DNA of 56,901 nucleotides from a virus. The stretch spans positions 1-56,901 of IMG/VR virus record IMGVR_UViG_3300010151_000014. One strand, given 5' to 3'. Position 1 is the stretch's first letter, and each line of letters opens with the position of its first letter. The translations under genes were made by a program, and so were the position numbers. The notes under the pieces are model-generated. The model was not told the DNA's origin. It saw only the letters and a list, made by a program, of their open reading frames with translations, and searched no databases. Of the stretch, positions 44,742-52,821 are shown piece after piece.

Positions 44742-44828
44742 GGCCACAGTCACTAGTGTCCCTATAGTTGATCCAAGCACCACGCCAATTAAACATCCTA
44801 CGTATTGTTTTAAAAATGTTAATAACAT
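44667..44828 (-). CDS. Small single-TM membrane protein on the minus strand, 53 aa
   Basis: ATG at 44828 preceded by an excellent AGGAGTTTGAT site and a TATTATATAAAAT box. Encodes MLLTFLKQYVGCLIGVVLG then STIGTLVTVALYGDLPG, a single membrane helix with a 23-residue hydrophilic tail. It overlaps the end of the GIY-YIG gene by 75 bases on the opposite strand. A toxin, holin-like or exclusion peptide are possible; none can be chosen. Confidence 0.6.
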   Translation of the reverse strand: MLLTFLKQYVGCLIGVVLGSTIGTLVTVALYGDLPGTNTEAFKQCLIENASNI

Positions 44829-44899
44829 ATCAAACTCCTATTTTATATAATAGCATATCGAGCCTCTATATATATATGTATGATAATAAGGGTATGACC

Positions 44900-45397
44900 A
44901 TGAATACATTACGTCGATATATTGAAAGTATATTATCAGAATCCTTTCGACATCAAGGTAGCTACGATTATTTTCGTGTCGAATTACCAGGGATTGGATA
45001 TGCCCAGGGCGGAACGAGTCTTCGTTTCAAAGAATGCCAATCCGATGTTGATAAAATTAAGCAGTCACCGGAATACCTTGAGGCAGAAGAAAGATACTTG
45101 TCAGACCCTAAAAATGTTTGGGGTGATGGGTCACTTAAGAAGTTCACACCAAGATTTTATGATGTAGAGAATGCGTGGATTCATAGTCCCAAGAATCGAG
45201 GCAAAGGCCATGGCAAAGAGATCTACAAGGCATTTATCGATAAGGCAGTTGAGTACTCAAGATCTTATGGTGCTGTATTCGTTGGGGCACATCATTGTAC
45301 AATAGGATCAGGCACATCACAAGCTGCTAAACGAGTTTGGAAATCTCTAACCAGAGAATACACATCTTCGGGTGATGTTATCTTTATAGGGCTATAA
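44900..45397 (+). CDS. GNAT acetyltransferase with capsid-targeting-like leader
   Basis: ATG 44900 follows AATAAGGG; the longer upstream frame is not needed. Residues 1-15 (MNTLRRYIESILSES) are the shared leader with an (L/I)xE site at LSE|S. GNAT motif A is HSPKNRGKGHGKEIYKAF (acetyl-CoA pyrophosphate loop, residues 96-112), followed by helix FIDKAVEYSRSYGAVFVG. The base composition is visibly more GC-rich than neighbours. The acetylated target could be a protein, a small molecule or a tRNA; packaging into the head is inferred. Confidence 0.78.
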   Translation: MNTLRRYIESILSESFRHQGSYDYFRVELPGIGYAQGGTSLRFKECQSDVDKIKQSPEYLEAEERYLSDPKNVWGDGSLKKFTPRFYDVENAWIHSPKNRGKGHGKEIYKAFIDKAVEYSRSYGAVFVGAHHCTIGSGTSQAAKRVWKSLTREYTSSGDVIFIGL

Positions 45398-45398
45398 G

Positions 45399-45863
45399 AT
45401 GAAGATATTACGTGAGTACATAAGGGAATTATTGGTGGAGGAAGTAAAATTCAGCGGGATTCTAAAGGTTATGCCAGATGCAAATGTAATTGCATCAGTC
45501 TTGATTTTAGCAGATCAACTCCCACCTGAGGCTGTGATGTTATCGGAGGATAGGTTCCATGTGACGTTAGCACATCAAAGTATTTTGAAGCCATACAAAA
45601 AACAACTCAAGCAGTTGTTAAAAGATGGAATGTTACCACCAGCTCCGCCAGTTATTGTAGAGTCAGCACTAGAAGAACGAGTTGATGAAACAGGCGATAG
45701 GAGATCATGGGTTGTATGGGTCAAGAATCAGGATGAGTTGAAGGCCTATGTGCAAGAAGTTATTCAAATGGTTGGAGGCCCGCCAGGTGATCCTGAGCCA
45801 TCCCGCAGGTTTCATATATCAATTGCGAATCTAACGGGTAATCCAGGCGATTCAGTAAGATAG
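45399..45863 (+). CDS. 2H phosphoesterase-like protein with capsid-targeting-like leader
   Basis: 154 residues. MKILREYIRELLVEE is the shared leader with LVE|E. Two HxT/S motifs, FHVTLAHQ (residues 53-60) and FHISIANL (138-145), are spaced as in 2H phosphoesterases (2'-5' RNA ligase-like and cyclic-nucleotide hydrolases). It begins 1 base after the acetyltransferase stop. Phage 2H enzymes such as T4 Acb1 cleave CBASS cyclic oligonucleotides; whether this one does is inference. Confidence 0.72.
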   Translation: MKILREYIRELLVEEVKFSGILKVMPDANVIASVLILADQLPPEAVMLSEDRFHVTLAHQSILKPYKKQLKQLLKDGMLPPAPPVIVESALEERVDETGDRRSWVVWVKNQDELKAYVQEVIQMVGGPPGDPEPSRRFHISIANLTGNPGDSVR

Positions 45864-45871
45864 TTATAAAC

Positions 45872-46246
45872 ATGAACAATACATTACGTCGATATATTGA
45901 AAAAGTATTATATGAGCAAAAGATGCAACCTATCATGGATCCACTATTTAATGTTCGTGAAATCTGTAAGGAATTTACATTACTTGAAGACCATTTGAAT
46001 CAACCTGAAAAGCGGTGTCACGACTGCATTAATAAACACTTACTTAAAGTTGAGGCATTAGCGGAAGAAGCAATATCCTTAGATCAAGTAAAAAGCTTTA
46101 AGTTTTTACTTGATATACCTCAAATTATTCGTGGTTGGCATAATTTAATCTTATCGAACGATCCCAGATCATATGAACAGGTGTCGTCAAAAATAAGAAT
46201 TTTACGTAAAATATTAATGCCTTATGTGGTTGATCATTTTAATTAA
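45872..46246 (+). CDS. Hypothetical protein with capsid-targeting-like leader, 124 aa
   Basis: MNNTLRRYIEKVLYEQ is nearly the same leader as in the acetyltransferase, with a LYE|Q site, followed by a helical body containing a CHDC pair and LLDIPQIIRGWHNLIL. No family recognised. Third of three consecutive genes with this leader. Confidence 0.65.
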   Translation: MNNTLRRYIEKVLYEQKMQPIMDPLFNVREICKEFTLLEDHLNQPEKRCHDCINKHLLKVEALAEEAISLDQVKSFKFLLDIPQIIRGWHNLILSNDPRSYEQVSSKIRILRKILMPYVVDHFN

Positions 46247-46315
46247 ATTTAAACACTTAGTGTATACATGATATAATATATTGTTCAAATAAAAATAACA
46301 AAGGAGTTGAACAAC

Positions 46316-46588
46316 ATGAGTAAAAGTAAGATTAATACGAGTTTGATAGTAGGTTCGGGTATGTTGGCACTTATTTTGGTCGCATATATTATTATGAGGC
46401 CTGGTGTTAGTGATATTAGCGAAACAAATATCAATAAGGCCCATGTCACATTTGGTGAAATTTCAACTACCATTGATAATGAAGATGCCTTGATTAATGA
46501 GCAATCTGATGAGATTAATCTTGTTGAAAATGAAGAAGAAATTGTCGATGAAGAAGATATGGTTATCGACGTTATTGGGCATGAATAA
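46316..46588 (+). CDS. Membrane-anchored acidic protein, 90 aa
   Basis: ATG 46316 follows AAGGAG with a TATAAT box at 46272. One membrane helix (SLIVGSGMLALILVAYIIM) then an acidic tail rich in Glu/Asp (VENEEEIVDEEDMV). No family recognised. Followed by a strong hairpin, so probably transcribed alone. Confidence 0.65.
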   Translation: MSKSKINTSLIVGSGMLALILVAYIIMRPGVSDISETNINKAHVTFGEISTTIDNEDALINEQSDEINLVENEEEIVDEEDMVIDVIGHE

Positions 46589-46606
46589 TAAATAAATGTA
46601 TTTAAA

Positions 46607-46630
46607 GGCAGGTGGGCTACCCCACCTGCC
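46607..46630 (+). terminator. Hairpin terminator (GGCAGGTGGG / CCCACCTGCC)
   Basis: Perfect 10-bp stem with a CTAC loop 19 bases after the membrane protein gene. The tail is TCATTAATTAA rather than a long U-run, so it may be a weaker or bidirectional terminator. The 139 bases to the next gene hold no ORF that I can support. Confidence 0.75.
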
Positions 46631-46769
46631 TCATTAATTAATATAAACAAAAAACAATTGGTTTAGTAATAAAAAAAATTGAAAACTTCAAAAGATTGCT
46701 CCAAACGGTTTAGGATCATATCACATATAATAAAAAACTATATAATAAAATTAAAGAGGTCCTTAAGAA

Positions 46770-47321
46770 ATGAGTATTAATGAGTTTATTATGTTTGTGG
46801 GCCCTATGTTTGGAGGAAAGACGACAAGGTTACTTAGTGCTCTAGAGCGTTTTAAATATCAAGGAAAAAAGATATACACATTTAAACCCAGTATTGATGA
46901 AAGATATTCATGTAATAATATTGTATCACACTGGGGTGCGCTAATAGCCTCAACTCAAATTTTTAACGCCCATGAAATTAGTGATCTAATTACTAGTAAA
47001 AATGAATCTCTGATTATTGCTATTGATGAGGCGTTTATGATTGAAGGCATTTCTCAAGTTTTAATTAATGCGTATCATGCTGGGCATACCATATTGGTGT
47101 CATCATTACAGTTATCATCAAATGGTTCACCCTATAGGGAAATTGAAAAAATGCTCCCACATGCAACGAAAGTTGAGGTATGCCCTGCTGTCTGTGCTTT
47201 TGATGGGTGTGAATCTAATGCATATTTTACCTTAAAAATTGGTGGTAGAGATGATCATGAAATTGAAGTTGGTGGTGAAGATATGTACCAACCTAGGTGT
47301 TTAGTTCATTTTAAGGTATGA
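46770..47321 (+). CDS. tdk: Thymidine kinase (type II)
   Basis: Phosphorylates thymidine to salvage dTMP. Walker A GPMFGGKTTR (residues 10-19), Walker B LIIAIDEAFMIEG, and a zinc ribbon with CPAVCAFDGC and later RCLVHF. Length 183 is usual for type II TK. The AAAGAGGTCCTTAAGAAATG start is good. Adds to the dTMP supply genes at 14437 and 25803. Confidence 0.92.
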   Translation: MSINEFIMFVGPMFGGKTTRLLSALERFKYQGKKIYTFKPSIDERYSCNNIVSHWGALIASTQIFNAHEISDLITSKNESLIIAIDEAFMIEGISQVLINAYHAGHTILVSSLQLSSNGSPYREIEKMLPHATKVEVCPAVCAFDGCESNAYFTLKIGGRDDHEIEVGGEDMYQPRCLVHFKV

Positions 47322-47346
47322 TTAATTAATATTTATTAATAAGGAT

Positions 47347-47571
47347 ATGTCAAATAAAGGTACCAACACCACAATATTAATAGCCGGAGACCTGGTACAA
47401 TGGCATAAAAAATTTAATATAAAAGGATATGGTTTGGTTATTGAGGTTTATGAGATAACTAGTGTTAAAGATGAAAATGATACAACATTATATGCAGAAA
47501 TTATGTGGCCAACAGGATGGATATGGAATGTGCCTATAGGTATGGTTCAACTTGTTAATGTTAAGAAATAA
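47347..47571 (+). CDS. Small SH3-like hypothetical protein, 74 aa
   Basis: AAGGATATG start. Layout GDLVQWHKKFNIKGYGLVIEV...YAEIMWPTGWIWNVPIGMVQLV is that of small beta-barrel proteins recurring in marine myoviruses, and similar in form to the C-terminal part of the protein at 52020. Function unknown. Confidence 0.6.
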   Translation: MSNKGTNTTILIAGDLVQWHKKFNIKGYGLVIEVYEITSVKDENDTTLYAEIMWPTGWIWNVPIGMVQLVNVKK

Positions 47572-47583
47572 GGAAACGAATAT

Positions 47584-47877
47584 ATGACAATTAGGTCGCG
47601 AAATGCAATCGCAATATTAGAAAATAATGATTGTCATGAAATTATAGTATCCTTTAAAAGGAATATTGAAAATAACACATATACAAAAATAACGACAACA
47701 AATGTTAGAAATTATACCACGGGTCAATTAAGATCAGGAAAAATAAAAGATGTTCTAGATGGACCTTATATTTTGGTAACAATTGAAGATGATTATGATG
47801 AGACAATATCATATCAAGATTTTGGTGGGAAAATGAAGACCCTTTATTTCAAAAAGATTAATATTAAAGAAAATTAA
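47584..47877 (+). CDS. Hypothetical protein, 97 aa
   Basis: Beta-rich, with EIIVSFKRNIENNTYTKIT and a short acidic loop. No recognised family. Confidence 0.55.
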   Translation: MTIRSRNAIAILENNDCHEIIVSFKRNIENNTYTKITTTNVRNYTTGQLRSGKIKDVLDGPYILVTIEDDYDETISYQDFGGKMKTLYFKKINIKEN

Positions 47878-47962
47878 TTCATGAATCATAAAAATAAAAA
47901 TATAACATATTATAATTATAGCTTAAATATAGTGAGAGATATATATAAAATAAGGGGGTTTA

Positions 47963-48313
47963 ATGAAAATCACGATTAATCAATTGAAACAAATCATTAA
48001 AGAAGAATATAATAAATTTAACGAAGCCACTAGCCGCTGGGACAGCCGCAGCGCGAAAGGCTTTGACAAGGAATATTACAAAAGTAGAACGGAACGTCAT
48101 CGTGATGGATGGGGCGGGCCACCCACCGGCCGCTATGATAATGATGATGATTACGAAGAAATGGACCCTTATCGCTATAGCGACTTAACAGATGAAGAAA
48201 TTGAGGAACTTATTGGGCCAGATGGGTTAGCGCAATTAAAAGCGGATCAAAAAATATTTGAAAATGAATGGTCGGTAAAAAGAGAAAGAGAAAAAAGAAG
48301 AAACGTAAAATAA
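47963..48313 (+). CDS. Protein with capsid-targeting-like leader, 116 aa
   Basis: AAGGGGGTTTAATG start. N-terminus ITINQLKQIIKEEYNKFNEA matches the leader with FNE|A. The rest is charged with an acidic patch (DNDDDYEEMDPYRY) and basic tail (KREREKRRNVK). Unknown, likely virion-associated. Confidence 0.62.
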   Translation: MKITINQLKQIIKEEYNKFNEATSRWDSRSAKGFDKEYYKSRTERHRDGWGGPPTGRYDNDDDYEEMDPYRYSDLTDEEIEELIGPDGLAQLKADQKIFENEWSVKREREKRRNVK

Positions 48314-48391
48314 TTTCATTAATGATGAATAAATACACAAAAAATTTATTAATCCGATCCTTTAATCTCCGGCAACTTCTGGGGATATGAA

Positions 48392-49012
48392 ATGCGAATA
48401 GGCTTAGTACCAATATCCGCTAAACCTTATCATATAGGGCATCATTCATTAGTTCTAAATGCGTCAAAAGAAAATGACAAAGTTATTCTTTTTGTCTCAA
48501 CATCAGATCGAAAACGAAAAAATCAATTTCAGATTTTAGGATCTGATATGAAACATATTTGGACAAATGAACTTGAGCCTATTATGCCTTCGAACGTTAG
48601 TATTAAATATGGGGGTTCTCCGGTCGGCAAAGTGTGGAAAACATTAGGCGACGCAAATGATAATATGTCAAATGACACATATGTTATATACTCTGACCCA
48701 ATTGATACAAAAAATAACTACACTGAGCCTAGGTTAAAAAAATATTCTGGTGATCTATTTGCACGTGGGAATATTGTGTTGGCGGCTAAAGAGAGCCCAT
48801 ATAAATATATGCGTGGAGGTAAAGTAGGGACGCCAAATGTTAGTGGGACAGCTGTTCGGATAATGCTTCAAAACAAAGATTTCGAAGCATTTCAAAAAAT
48901 AATGCCCATAGGTGTCGATACAAAAAAGATATATAATATATTGATTGGTACCAATAAGGCTATACAACATGAAGAATTAATTCGTAATATGATTTTTCGT
49001 ATTATAATGTGA
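48392..49012 (+). CDS. Nucleotidyltransferase of the NMNAT/cytidylyltransferase superfamily
   Basis: 206 residues. ISAKPYHIGHHSLV carries the (H)xGH motif and NVSGTAVRIML the ISxTxxR motif of NMN/cytidylyltransferases. It precedes the ligase-like gene by 7 bases. NAD+ synthesis or a nucleotide-activating role with the ligase are possible; similar pairs are common in large phages, as I recall. Confidence 0.72.
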   Translation: MRIGLVPISAKPYHIGHHSLVLNASKENDKVILFVSTSDRKRKNQFQILGSDMKHIWTNELEPIMPSNVSIKYGGSPVGKVWKTLGDANDNMSNDTYVIYSDPIDTKNNYTEPRLKKYSGDLFARGNIVLAAKESPYKYMRGGKVGTPNVSGTAVRIMLQNKDFEAFQKIMPIGVDTKKIYNILIGTNKAIQHEELIRNMIFRIIM

Positions 49013-49019
49013 AAATAAT

Positions 49020-50225
49020 ATGGGCGGAGTTGCAGGTCATTTAAATCATATTCATGAAAATTTAGATTTTACATTTGGTGAAATAAAGAATGTACTATTT
49101 GATGTAGCTCATGCAAATATTGAGGTTATTGAGAAAGTCGACGGCCAAAACATGTTTTTTACATATCACGTTGGAAAAGATCAAATACTTACGGCACGTA
49201 ATAGTGGTGACATCAAAAAAGGTGGGATGACACCATCCGAATTTGCCTTAAAGTGGGCAAATCATCCAAATCAAAATGTTCAACAGGCGTTTATGAATGG
49301 TTTCTACGCCATCGCCCGCGCAATTGATTATATTGATCCTTCGTTGTTATTGAAAATATTTGGTGATAAAGGGCAAAATTACATTAACACAGAAATTATG
49401 TACACAAAGAACCCTAATATTATAAATTATGGTGGTGATTGGATCGTTTTACATAATCTGTATATATTTCATAGTGATGGAACAAAAACAATTGAGACAG
49501 GTGATAAGTTTTCTTTGCTTGTTGATGCTGTTCAAACGGCCGAGGGTGAAATTGATTCTAAGGGGTGGAAAATATCCGGCCCACAAATTGTCAATATTAA
49601 AGACATATCAGATGGCACTGCATATGACACATTTACGTCAACCCTTGATTTAATTACGGGAATGAGTGATGACGCAACAATCGGTGATTACGTTACGCAA
49701 CAATTACGTATACGTCTTACGGATAATATACCAATTAATCAACAAGAGGATGTGATTAACACAATAATCGGCGCGCCTAACTCAAAAAATATCAAAGAAC
49801 TAAAAAAAGAAATACCTAAATCATATCATAAACGATTAAGTGCAATTGCGACTAAAACAAATTCTAGAAAAATTATATCATTAATAGTTGGCCCAATAGA
49901 AAAGGTGATAAGTGATTTTGCGATTGAGGTTTTGCGTGGACTTGAATCATTTTTTCTTGTTGGTGATCATGATAAAGAAATTGTTCGAATGAGAAATGAG
50001 CTCAAAGCATCAATCGCAAAACTTGAAAATGCCCCTGCAGATAATGCAGAAAAAGCTGGTAAGTTATTAAAGAAACAACTTGGAAAATTAGGCGATATTG
50101 AAAATATAGCCTCGACAATGGAGGGGATTGTGTTTGAATATCCTTCCGGAAGCAAAGTATTATATAAGTTAACAGGCACTTTTGCGATGGTTAATCAAAT
50201 TATTGGACATGCCTATCGAGTGTAA
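49020..50225 (+). CDS. Nucleotidyltransferase/ligase-like protein with KxDG motif
   Basis: 401 residues. Motif I is EKVDGQN (Lys39), III-like NTEIMYTK, IV EGIVFEY and V YKLTG, the set of covalent nucleotidyl transferases such as RNA/DNA ligases. The middle is a large helical insert (ELKKEIPKSYHKRLSA onward). It is coupled to the nucleotidyltransferase upstream. Substrate and whether it ligates are unknown. Confidence 0.68.
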   Translation: MGGVAGHLNHIHENLDFTFGEIKNVLFDVAHANIEVIEKVDGQNMFFTYHVGKDQILTARNSGDIKKGGMTPSEFALKWANHPNQNVQQAFMNGFYAIARAIDYIDPSLLLKIFGDKGQNYINTEIMYTKNPNIINYGGDWIVLHNLYIFHSDGTKTIETGDKFSLLVDAVQTAEGEIDSKGWKISGPQIVNIKDISDGTAYDTFTSTLDLITGMSDDATIGDYVTQQLRIRLTDNIPINQQEDVINTIIGAPNSKNIKELKKEIPKSYHKRLSAIATKTNSRKIISLIVGPIEKVISDFAIEVLRGLESFFLVGDHDKEIVRMRNELKASIAKLENAPADNAEKAGKLLKKQLGKLGDIENIASTMEGIVFEYPSGSKVLYKLTGTFAMVNQIIGHAYRV

Positions 50226-50284
50226 AAATCTGATATATATGATATAATACATCTATAAAATAAATTGTTTTGATGAGGCACCAT

Positions 50285-50507
50285 ATGGTTATACAGATCG
50301 ATGATATGGTTAAAAGAAGATTTTGTGGTGAGTCACTTAAACGTATAATTACATATGTTCCAACATTTAATCCAAATTAATTATATCTTTGTATAGACGC
50401 CAATATTAGCAGTGCCTCCGTGTTTAATGCAACGACAGGGGGCCATTGAAGATATAGTGAATTCAATGGAATATTATGAGGTGATATCACATGTGATGGA
50501 TAAATAA
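50285..50507 (+). pseudogene. Degraded small SH3-like gene
   Basis: An ATG at 50285 starts IQIDDMVKRRFCGESLKRI and ends at 50380; following bases in other frames read LYLCIDANISSAS and FNGI-type fragments, consistent with frameshifts in a gene like that at 47347. The 394 bases from 50226 to 50619 hold this remnant, a TATAAT near 50245 and otherwise nothing I can support. Confidence 0.4.
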
Positions 50508-50619
50508 TGTCCCCAATTAATTGTGTAATAATCTAGGCTGGTTAACAATTATAGATTTTTTTAAAAATAAAATAAATAAAGTAATATTCTAAAATTATAT
50601 ATTAATAATAGGCGGGAAT

Positions 50620-50913
50620 ATGAAAATTACAAAACAACAGTTACGACAGCTAATCTTAGATAATATTAATGAATCATCTTATCATCGTGCTGCTCATGAT
50701 CATGCTGCTCATTCAAAAGAAACGGTTTTGGCATTAATCATGGCTGGTATTGAGGAGTTGGCTAATCAAAAGGGTGTAATGATTAGTGGTGCTGATATTG
50801 AAGAATATAAATACGATATTCGGCCGCTGCTCTCTAGGGAACTCGTTCAATCGATTGGGGATATATTCTCCGAGATTATGTTCCCCGATCCTCACCTTAG
50901 GCAGGGGCACTAG
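50620..50913 (+). CDS. Protein with capsid-targeting-like leader, 97 aa
   Basis: AGGCGGGAATATG start. Leader ITKQQLRQLILDNINES with a INE|S site, then a His-rich stretch (SYHRAAHDHAAH) and a helical domain (TVLALIMAGIEELANQKGV). Unknown. Confidence 0.65.
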   Translation: MKITKQQLRQLILDNINESSYHRAAHDHAAHSKETVLALIMAGIEELANQKGVMISGADIEEYKYDIRPLLSRELVQSIGDIFSEIMFPDPHLRQGH

Positions 50914-50976
50914 AATATGATAAAATCTTCTCCAAAGTATTAATATACTATAAGACTATACGTTGGAGGATTAATA

Positions 50977-51984
50977 TTGTTAGGTTCTAAAAATATTGTT
51001 GATGTTGTGCTAGGCATGCAATATGGGGATGAAGCAAAAGGTAAGGTAACACATTATTTGGCTTCAAATAATAATTATACACATGTCATGAGGTGGGGTG
51101 GGGGTTGCAATGCCGGGCATACTATCATCCATAATGGGCAAAAGCTCGTAACCCATTTGGTGCCGGTTGGCGTACTTCATGGGATTAAGTCTATTGTAGG
51201 TACAGGTTGCGTTCTTAACGTAGACTATTTTCTTAAAGAAATAAAATATCTTGAAAATGCAGGAGTGCAGATCACAGGCAATTTGTTTGTTGCAGAAAAT
51301 GTACATATTACAACTAGTGCCCATCTTGAAGAAGAGGCTAATGAAGTTAAAGTAGGTACCACGAGACGAGGCATCGGTCCAACATATCGTGATAAGGTTG
51401 CCCGCAAAGGATTGTTAGCAAAGCATGTCCCAGAACTCTCAAAATATCTAATTGATGTATACGAAGAGTTTCATAATACCAATGAAAATATTCGGATCCT
51501 ATGTGAAGGTGCACAAGGGTTTGGGTTGGACGTTAATTGGGGTGATTACCCTTATGTAACTAGTTCACAATGTGCACTTTCAGGTGTATTTCAAAATGCA
51601 ATTAGCCCACATTGGATTCGTGATGTATGGGGTGTCGGAAAAATATACGAAACATATGTTGGCGCAAAGCAATTTGAGCCTAGTGAAATTATATTTCAAC
51701 GTATTCGGGAAATAGGCGAAGAATATGGTGCAACTACGGGGCGAGCAAGACAATGTAATTGGCTTAATTTGAACGAGCTTATTAAGGCGGTTAAGATCAA
51801 TTCATGCAACAACCTAGTAATCAACAAAATGGATGTAATGAGAAAAGTGGGTCATTGGAAATTATATCATGATAATAAGCTATTGAGTTTTACAAAAGAA
51901 CAGCATATCAAGTCTTACATTTTAGATAATGTAAAAAATGTGTATATTCATTTTTCGGAACATAAGGATAGAATAGCGTACTAA
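50977..51984 (+). CDS. purA: Adenylosuccinate synthetase, short phage/archaeal type
   Basis: Makes adenylosuccinate from IMP, GTP and Asp in the standard family. TTG start at 50977 is fixed by GGAGG 8 bases upstream. Motifs: GMQYGDEAKGKV (phosphate loop with catalytic Asp), GGCNAGHTI (catalytic His), KVGTTRRGIGPTYRDK, GAQGFGLDVNWGDYPYVTSS and GATTGRARQCNW. Length 335 is about 100 short of bacterial PurA, like archaeal and phage versions. The Asp argues for a standard PurA; phage PurZ, which makes 2-aminoadenine precursor, typically has Ser at that position. Confidence 0.85.
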   Translation: MLGSKNIVDVVLGMQYGDEAKGKVTHYLASNNNYTHVMRWGGGCNAGHTIIHNGQKLVTHLVPVGVLHGIKSIVGTGCVLNVDYFLKEIKYLENAGVQITGNLFVAENVHITTSAHLEEEANEVKVGTTRRGIGPTYRDKVARKGLLAKHVPELSKYLIDVYEEFHNTNENIRILCEGAQGFGLDVNWGDYPYVTSSQCALSGVFQNAISPHWIRDVWGVGKIYETYVGAKQFEPSEIIFQRIREIGEEYGATTGRARQCNWLNLNELIKAVKINSCNNLVINKMDVMRKVGHWKLYHDNKLLSFTKEQHIKSYILDNVKNVYIHFSEHKDRIAY

Positions 51985-52019
51985 TATGTTAACGTACACA
52001 AAATCTAAAAGTTAAGCTT

Positions 52020-52727
52020 ATGAAAAATATTGAACAGTCACATATTGCTAAATTACTTTTTTTACAACCATCAAAAACGTTTGCAGTTGAACAAATAAAA
52101 AAAAATATATTGCAACCGTTACAAAAAACAATAACAGATATTAGTATAATGAGGTGTACCGGGCAAACAACACGTATTATTATTAATGTTTTAAAAGATA
52201 TTATGCAAGGATATTCGCCCATTATATTGTCGCATAATATATATATGTCGAAGTTTATAGGGGGGAAACTAACGAATTATGGCAATAATATTGGAATGGA
52301 TTTACTATTAGTATACGAACGTGGTGTCTGCGTAGTATACAAAAGGGTGGGCAGTACACGCGATAAAGTTGTGGCCGCGCGCATAATGGCCGCCTCAAAG
52401 TGCTCCTCCCATGTCAAAGTCATAAATTTAAAGCGTATATATATTGATAACGCATTATTTGATGTTAATTATTTTAACCGTAAGCAAATGATATCATGGT
52501 GGTTAAAAGATCATCTAAAAGCGATTGTGCCCAATATTGACGAAAGTTTTAGGTTTAAATGTGGGGATTTGATTAAATGGGGTGATTATCCCGGAATAAT
52601 ATGTAATATTAATAACACCAGAAATATTTGGGACGGATCTATTACGATATTTGCCGATAAAAAAATGATAACGATCCCATTAAATAATTTTGATATATTA
52701 GAAAAATATTGTACAAACTTTAATTAA
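52020..52727 (+). CDS. Hypothetical protein, 235 aa
   Basis: Contains RCTGQTTRIIINVLKDI, a P-loop-like but non-standard glycine stretch, and a C-terminal small barrel (FKCGDLIKWGDYPGIICNI) shared in form with the 47347 protein. Its 3' part is the source of the repeat found at 55699. No family recognised. Confidence 0.6.
   Translation: MKNIEQSHIAKLLFLQPSKTFAVEQIKKNILQPLQKTITDISIMRCTGQTTRIIINVLKDIMQGYSPIILSHNIYMSKFIGGKLTNYGNNIGMDLLLVYERGVCVVYKRVGSTRDKVVAARIMAASKCSSHVKVINLKRIYIDNALFDVNYFNRKQMISWWLKDHLKAIVPNIDESFRFKCGDLIKWGDYPGIICNINNTRNIWDGSITIFADKKMITIPLNNFDILEKYCTNFN
52503..52539 (+). repeat. 37-bp direct repeat, copy 1 (inside gene)
   Basis: TTAAAAGATCATCTAAAAGC and following bases are identical at 52503-52539 and 55699-55735. 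Copy 1 is coding (3' part of the 235-aa gene). Confidence 0.95.
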
Positions 52728-52763
52728 AGTTATCTATTTTTCATATATATACAATAGAGGTAT
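52705..52763 (+). repeat. Duplicated leader with promoter-like TATATATACAAT, copy 1
   Basis: Stop region of the 235-aa gene plus leader: AATATTGTACAAACTTTA, then AAAGTTATCTATTTTTCATA and ACAATAGAGG. Nearly the same bases recur at 55737-55800 with small indels. Probably carries a promoter for the following gene. Confidence 0.9.
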
Positions 52764-52821
52764 TTTTAGATGAAGTCAAAGGTGTGTGACGTGTTGAAGA
52801 ACAGTATTAATAGGATTACAA

